From assembly GCA_903912275.1 (NCBI GenBank), contig CAIWGR010000163.1:1-5420 (forward strand): a DNA stretch of 5,420 nt, given 5' to 3'. The position numbers and the translations under genes are program-made. Below the pieces are notes generated by a model that was not told the origin of the DNA, searched no databases, and saw only the letters and a list, made by a program, of their open reading frames with translations. Shown here in pieces: positions 1-4,449 of the stretch; the stretch's first letter is position 1, and each line of letters starts with the position of its first letter. Source of the stretch: an uncultured delta proteobacterium (GTDB lineage Bacteria; Myxococcota_A; Bradymonadia; REDH01).

Positions 1-443
1 AGCCCCTTCCCGTGCTCCTTCGGCACCTCGATGTCAGGACCAAGCTCGAACTGCTGGCCCAGCAGCCGCACAACCACGGTGTAGCCAAGCTTCGTCCCAT
101 CGCTCACCTCGGTCCCGATCCAGTTCCCAACCCGGTTGTCATGCTCGTTCGACTCCGAGAACCGGAAGGCCGCAGACGATTCCGGCGTAAGCGTCATCAC
201 CTTCTGACGGCTGTCCTCCAACGGCAGGAAGGTGCGCACCTTGGCCCGTTCGCCATGCCCGTCCAGTGTCATCGACACAGACACGGTGTATTCGTCGTCC
301 GGCAGCGCATCCGTCAGCGCGTAGTGCAGCACCCCAACCTTGTAGCCGGCCGAGAGCAGCGGAAGCAGGAGGAGCACGGCGATCAGCCAGCCGACGCCCC
401 AGCTCTTCTGCTTCGTTTTTGCTTTGTTCGCTGTGTCGGGCAT
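1..443 (-). CDS. N-terminal part of a membrane-anchored protein, UUP1-like (inactive transglutaminase fused to TM helices)
   Basis: Only the first 147 codons are present; the gene runs off the left edge, so the C-terminal part and stop are missing. The start is the ATG at 443-441 (MPDTANKAKTKQK). A short Lys-rich cytoplasmic tail is followed by one hydrophobic helix at about residues 15-35 (core GWLIAVLLLLPLLSAG). A soluble, probably periplasmic, beta-rich segment follows, containing VSVSMTLDG, KVRTFLPLED and NRVGNWIG. The order of N-terminal helix, then a 'xVxFLP' strand, then an 'NRxGxW' element resembles the N-terminal domain of the inactive transglutaminase/7TM (UUP1) family. Those proteins are often encoded beside a RimK-type ATP-grasp ligase and a retropepsin-like protease. 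The family call is from memory of the pattern and is moderate; coding status is well supported by the continuous frame and sensible composition. The gene is divergent from the one starting at 559. No strong Shine-Dalgarno sequence is visible. Confidence 0.6.
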   Translation of the reverse strand, partial: MPDTANKAKTKQKSWGVGWLIAVLLLLPLLSAGYKVGVLHYALTDALPDDEYTVSVSMTLDGHGERAKVRTFLPLEDSRQKVMTLTPESSAAFRFSESNEHDNRVGNWIGTEVSDGTKLGYTVVVRLLGQQFELGPDIEVPKEHGKG

Positions 444-558
444 GCTGATCTGCGGTTTCCGTCGGACGAGCGGAGAGAGGTTTGGGGGCTACTTTGACGC
501 CCAACCCTCGCTAACCGTTTCGGCCAACTCTTCTAGTTTTGTTCACGAATGTGGCGAA

Positions 559-1548
559 ATGTTGCACAAACCCGACGCGCTCACCGCCACCATCCTCTCT
601 CGCCGTCCGCTCCGCTATCGCGATGGCGCCGACGCCTCGCACGATGTGCCCGCCCATGTCCGCGCAGGCAGCGGCCTCGCCTGGTGGGGCGACCTCCTCG
701 CTGTCGTCCAGGACGACACCCGCGTCGTCGCCCTTGTTGACCCCGAGACAGCCATCGCCCTGCCCCTCCTGCTGCCCGCCGACGAGGGGATCCGCATCTT
801 CGAACCTGCCCGCGGCAACAAGCACCGCAAGCTCGACCTCGAGGCCGCCTTCTCCTTCACCCGTGACGGCCACCACCACCTCATCGCGCTCGGCTCCGGC
901 TCCACCTCGGCGCGCGAGACGCTTGTCCGGCTCCGCTGCCCCCTCGGACAGCGCCCACACACCGATCTCACGCCCGAGCTCATCCCGCTCCCTCGCCTCT
1001 ACCGGCTCCTCCGCGAGACCACCGCCTTCGCCGGAAGCGAACTCAACCTCGAGGGCGCAGCACCGCTCCCCGACGGCAGCCTCATGCTCTTCCAGCGCGG
1101 CAACGGCGCCCCCATCGGCGACCTGCTCCCCGTCAGCGCCACCGCCCGCATCCCACTGCACGCGCTCCTCGCCCTGCTCGACGATCCCGACTCAGCGCCC
1201 CTGCCCGAGCTCCGCGAGATCGAGCAGCACCAGTTCCCGCCTGCGCCACAGGGCGCCACCTACTCCTTCACAGATGCCGCCTGGACGGGCGACCGCCTCA
1301 CCTACATCGCCGTCGCCGAGTGTTCGCCCAACAGCTACGACGACGGCGAAGTGGTCGGCAGCATCGTCGGCTGGCACAACGCGGAAGGCTGGCACTGCAC
1401 CCCGCTCCGCAACAGCGATGGCGCGCTGCTGCTCGATAAGCCCGAAGGACTCGCTCCCACGCGCGACGGCTCCGGCGACCTCTGGATGGTCACCGACAAC
1501 GACGACCCCAGCCGGCCGAGCGAGCTTCTCCGCGTCGCCCTGCGCTAG
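559..1548 (+). CDS. DUF6929-like protein, predicted beta-propeller-type, function unknown
   Basis: This is a 329-residue protein from ATG 559 (MLHKPDALTA). The frame stays open upstream to a TTG at 424, but that extension overlaps the divergent gene and reads as non-coding, so 559 is preferred; the ribosome binding site is weak (GGCGA). Motifs in order are GSGLAWWGDLLAVVQDD (37-53), KLDLEAAF (91-98), LGSGST (111-116), ELNLEGAA (161-168), FQRGNG (178-183), YSFTDAAW (235-242), KPEGLAP (294-300) and WMVTDNDDP (309-317). This series of strand-turn blocks, with a K-x-D-x-E and GSGS pair and a final EGL...TDND blade, matches what I know of DUF6929 and recalls the esterase-like phytase propeller fold. 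I see no signal peptide or membrane segment, so it is probably cytoplasmic. No catalytic role is established for the family. Its TAG stop shares the CTAG at 1545-1548 with the convergent lipoprotein gene. Confidence 0.8.
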   Translation: MLHKPDALTATILSRRPLRYRDGADASHDVPAHVRAGSGLAWWGDLLAVVQDDTRVVALVDPETAIALPLLLPADEGIRIFEPARGNKHRKLDLEAAFSFTRDGHHHLIALGSGSTSARETLVRLRCPLGQRPHTDLTPELIPLPRLYRLLRETTAFAGSELNLEGAAPLPDGSLMLFQRGNGAPIGDLLPVSATARIPLHALLALLDDPDSAPLPELREIEQHQFPPAPQGATYSFTDAAWTGDRLTYIAVAECSPNSYDDGEVVGSIVGWHNAEGWHCTPLRNSDGALLLDKPEGLAPTRDGSGDLWMVTDNDDPSRPSELLRVALR

Positions 1549-2000
1549 TAGCCCGACGCCTCTTCGGTCCCGCCCGATTTCTGGAGCGCTTCGACGCTGC
1601 TTGCAGCGGCCTCGTCTGCGCCATCAGCAGCCCGCTCATCCTGCGCCATCGCAGCCTGTCCGGCATTTGCCATCGGCTTCACGGGCGCGGGCCGGTTGAG
1701 CCGGTTCGACATGGCGTCGAGCGCCTCCGACAGCTCCGACAGCGCCTCGTCCGCCAGCCCGTCGGGCGGCGCACAGATGAACTTCTCTTCATGCTCTGCC
1801 GGCAGTGTCCCCTCGGGGCAGCTGAACCCCGTCTCGATGACCACCGAGGCCTCAAACACGCAATAATGGTGCCCCTCCACCACAACCAGCTCGCCCTGCC
1901 CGCAGGGCAGCGCCTCGTCCGCGGGCGACAGCGCCTCGTCGCAGCCCATCCACGTCAGAGACGAAACCATCAGCCCGCACACAATCCCGATGGCCTTCAT
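1545..2000 (-). CDS. Small predicted lipoprotein with four further cysteines, function unknown
   Basis: This is a 151-residue protein starting at ATG 2000-1998. A strong AAGGAG lies five bases upstream, and the start overlaps the stop of the preceding regulator-like gene as ATGA. The N-terminus has one Lys, a hydrophobic stretch at about residues 4-18, and then WMGC with Cys20, which looks like a lipobox followed by Asp21. The -3 residue is Trp, where Leu, Val or Ile is usual, so lipidation is likely but not certain. The following domain holds Cys33, Cys47, Cys61 and Cys76 in about 45 residues (PCGQG, HYCVF, FSCPEG, FICAPP). These could form two disulfides in the periplasm. From about residue 82 the protein is Ala/Glu/Asp/Ser-rich and probably helical or disordered. 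I do not recognise the family. Co-translation with the upstream gene suggests a shared role. An Asp at +2 would favour inner-membrane retention by the E. coli rule, which may not hold in this lineage. Confidence 0.75.
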   Translation of the reverse strand: MKAIGIVCGLMVSSLTWMGCDEALSPADEALPCGQGELVVVEGHHYCVFEASVVIETGFSCPEGTLPAEHEEKFICAPPDGLADEALSELSEALDAMSNRLNRPAPVKPMANAGQAAMAQDERAADGADEAAASSVEALQKSGGTEEASGY

Positions 2001-2761
2001 GTCGACTCCTTCGCGTTGTTCAACTCTGGCTGATCCGGTCCATCGCTGTCGGGCGCCCACATGATCGCGACATTCATCGCCACGCCCGCATCGCCCGCTG
2101 CTACGGCGGCGGCATCCAGCTCCACAATCAGCGGCACGAGCTGCTTCTCGTAGAGCTCCGTCAGACGAGCTCGGTCTTCGGGCCTGAGCTTGAAACTCAG
2201 CGTCCGCGCCATCGCGTTCGGGTCGGTCCGCTCGAACCGGGCATCCACCGTCTGGCCAATCGCCGTCATCAGGTGGTTCAGCGCATCATACCGCGCCATC
2301 CACGGCTCCTGAACCAGCCGGTACTGCGCGGCCGCGAGCCGGTAGAGCGGCGTCCGGCCCGGCACCATTTCCAACAAATGCTGCGCGACCATGTCGTCGA
2401 GCACCGCCTTCACCGCCTCGGCCTCCACATCGTCGAGCACCGACAGCAGCTTGGCCTCGCTCAGCGGACCGGCTCCCAGCACCGACAGTACCCTGCGCGC
2501 CGTCGACTTCCCCGCCGTCCCCTCGTCGAAGATCTCCTTGAGGTCTCGCGACAACAGACCCAGCTTGCTCATGCTCACCGACAGCAGCTCCGAGACCTCG
2601 CGCAGCTTGTGGCCCCGCCGACGCGCCTCGGCATAGTAGGCCAGCTCGATCAGCTGCTTCGCCGCCCGAAGCGGCAGCCGCCAGTTCACAGCCACCCGCG
2701 CAAAAGGCGCCAACACCGCAAAGGCGATTCGGCGTCGGCTCTCTTGCTGCGAAATGGTCAT
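1997..2761 (-). CDS. Winged-helix (wHTH) transcriptional regulator-like protein, resembles DUF6502
   Basis: This is a 254-residue protein starting at ATG 2761-2759. An in-frame TGA at 2779-2777 excludes a longer start nearby, and GGGAGG lies just upstream. Residues 14-80 are helical (FAVLAPFARVAVNW, then a RAAKQLIELAYYAEA helix and a REVSELLSVSMSKLGLLSRDL helix-turn-helix-like pair). Residues 86-145 resemble a second winged-helix unit (LSEAKLLSVLDD, a VKAVLDDMVAQHLLEMV recognition-like helix, then a PLYRL wing). Residues 158-222 look like a helical C-terminal domain (KLRPEDRARLTELYEKQLVPLI). The N-terminal 'LxPxARxAV...L' pattern and the C-terminal helix recall DUF6502 proteins, but that link is tentative. 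There is no signal peptide or membrane segment. The gene is followed by the lipoprotein gene with an ATGA overlap, so the two form one transcript. DNA binding is inferred from fold alone, and target genes are unknown. A non-DNA-binding winged-helix adaptor is also possible. Confidence 0.8.
   Translation of the reverse strand: MTISQQESRRRIAFAVLAPFARVAVNWRLPLRAAKQLIELAYYAEARRRGHKLREVSELLSVSMSKLGLLSRDLKEIFDEGTAGKSTARRVLSVLGAGPLSEAKLLSVLDDVEAEAVKAVLDDMVAQHLLEMVPGRTPLYRLAAAQYRLVQEPWMARYDALNHLMTAIGQTVDARFERTDPNAMARTLSFKLRPEDRARLTELYEKQLVPLIVELDAAAVAAGDAGVAMNVAIMWAPDSDGPDQPELNNAKEST
2006..2011 (-). promoter_or_regulatory. Strong Shine-Dalgarno sequence of the lipoprotein gene
   Basis: AAGGAG on the minus strand lies five bases before the ATG at 2000. 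It sits inside the last codons of the winged-helix gene. This supports the start at 2000 and not the longer frame from 2060, which has no such site. It also suggests that the lipoprotein can be initiated independently as well as by coupling. Confidence 0.75.
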
Positions 2762-2764
2762 CGT

Positions 2765-2770
2765 CCTCCC
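2765..2770 (-). promoter_or_regulatory. Shine-Dalgarno sequence of the winged-helix gene
   Basis: GGGAGG on the minus strand lies three bases before the ATG at 2761. The match is strong and the spacing a little short. It lies one base from the inner arm of the inverted repeat at 2772-2808, so structure there could affect its access. Confidence 0.6.
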
Positions 2771-2771
2771 A

Positions 2772-2808
2772 GGCTCTCACATGGCGCCACTCCCTGGCCC
2801 AGAGAGCC
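2772..2808 (-). promoter_or_regulatory. 7-bp inverted repeat in the leader of the winged-helix operon (possible operator or RNA hairpin)
   Basis: GGCTCTC at 2772-2778 and GAGAGCC at 2802-2808 are perfect inverted arms 23 bases apart. Between them lies the 8-bp palindrome TGGCGCCA (2782-2789). A near copy of the right arm, AGAGAGC, follows in tandem at 2809-2815, and CTGGC (2794-2798) can alternatively pair with GCCAG (2806-2810). The element sits directly upstream of the ribosome binding site of a likely DNA-binding protein. That suits either an autoregulatory operator or a leader hairpin. This role is inferred from position and symmetry only; arms of this length can arise by chance in GC-rich DNA. 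Confidence 0.35.
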
Positions 2809-2989
2809 AGAGAGCAGAGTGCGACGGGAGCGGGATCCGTCACAACATTCAGATGCTTTCGCAAATCGGCGGGCGCCATGCAACTTGCTTCTGCCTTTCG
2901 CAGGGCAAAGTCGCGCTCGGGAGGGAGTTCCGAACCCCAACCCGATGGCAATTCCGCTACGCCGCAAACCTGAACCCGTCAACTTTATC

Positions 2990-3466
2990 CTACTTTGTGG
3001 AGTATTTGGTTTTGCCGAGCGAAAGCACACGCACAAACTCCTCCTCGGTGACCGGCGTCACCGAGAGCCGCGTCCCCTTCCGGACCACCTCCAGCCCCTC
3101 GAGCGCTGCGTCGGCCTTGAGCATGGCCAGCGCCACCGGCTCCTTGAGCGCCTTCACCCCCTTCACATCCACCCGGAACCAACGCGGCTTGTCGGCTGGC
3201 GACTTGGGATCGAAGTAGTCCGAGGCCGGGTCCCAGGCGCTGCTGTCCGGGTAGGCCTCCTTCGCAACGGTCGCGATGCCGGCCACATGGGGCGGCTCAC
3301 AGTTGGAGTGATAGATGAGGATGAGGTCGCCCTTCTTCATCGCCATCATGTGGTTGCGCGCCAGGTAGTTCCGTACGCCATCCCACGGCTCCGTCTTGGC
3401 GGGTCGCGCCATCAGATCGTCGAACGAAAAGACATCCGGCTCGCTCTTCATCAACCAGAACTTCAT
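2990..3466 (-). CDS. EVE domain-containing protein (thymocyte nuclear protein 1-like)
   Basis: This is a 158-residue single-domain protein, the usual length for stand-alone bacterial EVE proteins. The start is ATG 3466-3464, with GGAG at 3475-3472 five bases upstream; an in-frame extension to 3526 lacks the family's N-terminus. Family hallmarks are MKFWLMKSEPDVFSFDDL (1-18), WDGVRNYLARNHM (28-40), KKGDLILIYHSNCEPPHVAG (44-63), AYPDSSAWDP (71-80), YFDPKSP (84-90), PRWFRVDV (94-101) and a C-terminal RLSVTPVTEEEF (133-144). EVE belongs to the PUA-like superfamily with YTH and ASCH domains. Members are thought to bind modified bases in nucleic acid through an aromatic pocket, but the role of bacterial stand-alone forms is not settled. 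The aromatic and pocket regions look intact. It is divergent from mevalonate kinase with 68 bp between starts and has no partner gene. A defence role is not implied here, since it has no fused restriction or helicase domain. Confidence 0.93.
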   Translation of the reverse strand: MKFWLMKSEPDVFSFDDLMARPAKTEPWDGVRNYLARNHMMAMKKGDLILIYHSNCEPPHVAGIATVAKEAYPDSSAWDPASDYFDPKSPADKPRWFRVDVKGVKALKEPVALAMLKADAALEGLEVVRKGTRLSVTPVTEEEFVRVLSLGKTKYSTK

Positions 3467-3512
3467 CGCGGCTCCATCGCAGTTTTTGGCCCGCTTTGTT
3501 TGCACATGCGGG

Positions 3513-3532
3513 CCCCTCCGTGGCAAGAGGGG
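3513..3532 (+). promoter_or_regulatory. Hairpin overlapping the ribosome binding site of mevalonate kinase
   Basis: CCCCTC (3513-3518) pairs perfectly with GAGGGG (3527-3532) around an 8-base loop. The right arm is the Shine-Dalgarno sequence of the ATG at 3535. A second 5-bp stem, CCCGC (3490-3494) with GCGGG (3508-3512), lies immediately before it. If transcription starts upstream of about 3490, these stems could limit ribosome access. The pairing is seen directly; a regulatory effect is inference. Confidence 0.35.
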
Positions 3533-3534
3533 GC

Positions 3535-4449
3535 ATGGCCTTTGCTCACGGAAAGTTGCTGCTCTTTGGCGAGCACGCGGTGGTCTACGGAGAGCCGGCG
3601 CTCGCCGCAGCCCTTACGGTTGGCGTCGCGGCCACCGTCACCGGCCGCACGGCGGCCCGCATCACCGTGCCCGCTTGGTCCATCGATGTCGCCGGCGACG
3701 CCGACCACCGGGTCGCCACCGCCCTCCGCGCCCTCCGCGACGCGCTCCCCTTCGACGCCTCGGGCTACGACCTCCACCTCGAGGCTTCGCTCCCCGCGGG
3801 CGCGGGCGTCGGTAGCAGCGCCGCCATGGCCGTCGCCTCGGCCCGCGCCCTTGCCGCAGCCGCCGGCCACCTGCTCACGCCCGACCAGCTCTTCGAGGCT
3901 GCGATGGCCGCCGAGCGGGTCTTCCACGGCAACCCTTCGGGCCTGGATCATGCCGTCGCCATCCATGGTGGCCTCATGCATTTTGTGCGCGGCAACCCGC
4001 CCCGCATGCGCCCCGTCGCGCTCGGTGCCAGCTTCCGCTTATTGGTCGCCCAGGTCGAGGCGGGCGCCGACACCGGCCGCATGGTCGCCGCGGTCGCAGC
4101 CCTGCGTGAGGCCCATCCTGTGGCCCGCGCCCTCTGCACAGACATCGGCGCGCTGGTGGCCGAGGCCGAGGCTGCGCTCACCGCCGGCGATCATGCTGCG
4201 GTCGGCCGCCTGATGAATCTCAACCACGGCCTCCTCTCGGCGCTCGGCGTCTCCACCGCCTCCCTCGATGCGGCCGTCCATGCGGCCCGCACGGCCGGCG
4301 CGCTCGGCGCCAAGCTCACCGGTGCAGGCGGCGGTGGCTGCATGGTCGCGCTCGTTACAGACGAGACAGCACCCGCCGTCGCCTCCGCCCTTGCGCCCCT
4401 CGCGCGGGCCACCTTCGAGGCCCATCTCCAACCCGTAACGGATTCCTGA
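3535..4449 (+). CDS. mvk: Mevalonate kinase (GHMP kinase family)
   Basis: This 304-residue protein transfers the ATP gamma-phosphate to mevalonate, giving 5-phosphomevalonate, in the cytoplasm. Landmarks are GKLLLFGEHAVVYG (6-19, with the N-terminal Lys7 and Glu13), the GHMP ATP loop PAGAGVGSSAAM (87-98), AAERVFHGNPSGLDHAVA (125-142, carrying the Mg2+-ligand-type Glu127 and catalytic-base-type Asp138), and the C-terminal KLTGAGGGGCMVAL (260-273). Length and motif order fit bacterial mevalonate kinase. The 'HGNPSGLD' block favours it over phosphomevalonate or homoserine kinase. The start is ATG 3535 with GAGGGGG just before it; a TTG at 3496 would add 13 residues ahead of the conserved N-terminus and is unlikely. 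Its TGA overlaps the ATG of the decarboxylase gene by one base (TGATG), so the two are co-translated. The ribosome binding site lies in a predicted hairpin. Codons are strongly C-ending (CTC, GCC). Confidence 0.9.
   Translation: MAFAHGKLLLFGEHAVVYGEPALAAALTVGVAATVTGRTAARITVPAWSIDVAGDADHRVATALRALRDALPFDASGYDLHLEASLPAGAGVGSSAAMAVASARALAAAAGHLLTPDQLFEAAMAAERVFHGNPSGLDHAVAIHGGLMHFVRGNPPRMRPVALGASFRLLVAQVEAGADTGRMVAAVAALREAHPVARALCTDIGALVAEAEAALTAGDHAAVGRLMNLNHGLLSALGVSTASLDAAVHAARTAGALGAKLTGAGGGGCMVALVTDETAPAVASALAPLARATFEAHLQPVTDS

Larger units (their letters stand above)
2762..2989. other. 228-bp intergenic region between the EVE gene and the winged-helix operon
   Basis: Both flanking genes are on the minus strand, so this region holds the end of the EVE transcript and probably the promoter of the winged-helix operon. 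It is less GC-rich than the genes near 2965-2995. A TTGACG lies on the minus strand at 2983-2978, but the hexamer 17 bases downstream (TAGCGG) is a poor -10, so no promoter is called. I see no GC-rich hairpin followed by a T-run after the EVE stop. The open frames crossing it are shadows. The only distinct structure is the inverted repeat at 2772-2808. Confidence 0.6.

Noticed and set aside
494..499. TTGACG, a -35-like hexamer on the plus strand
   Set aside because: No acceptable -10 hexamer lies 16-18 bases downstream, so a promoter cannot be supported.
482..504. TTGGG/CCCAA inverted repeat in the divergent gap
   Set aside because: It has only five paired bases with a 13-base loop and no T-run, which is within chance for this composition.
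424..558. An N-terminal extension of the DUF6929-like gene from a TTG at 424
   Set aside because: It overlaps the start of the divergent gene, lacks conserved sequence, and ATG 559 gives a sensible N-terminus.
539..1699. A 386-codon plus-strand frame overlapping the DUF6929-like gene
   Set aside because: The product is Ser/Pro/Ala-rich with no structure-like pattern, whereas the 559-1548 frame has clear conserved motifs.
2777..2782. A start-stop mini-frame (ATGTGA) in the winged-helix leader on the minus strand
   Set aside because: It has no ribosome binding site of its own in good position and a single such hexamer is expected by chance.
2990..3466. EVE protein as part of a defence island
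   Set aside because: It is a stand-alone EVE domain with housekeeping-type neighbours. No restriction, methylase, helicase or toxin gene is present in the window.
3521..3526. TTGCCA on the minus strand as a -35 for the EVE gene
   Set aside because: The hexamer at the proper spacing is GCAAAC or similar and does not resemble a -10.
2273..4213. A 646-codon open frame on the plus strand
   Set aside because: It runs antisense through the winged-helix and EVE genes and then out of frame through mevalonate kinase. Its product is Arg/Pro/His-rich with no domain, typical of a shadow frame in skewed GC-rich DNA.
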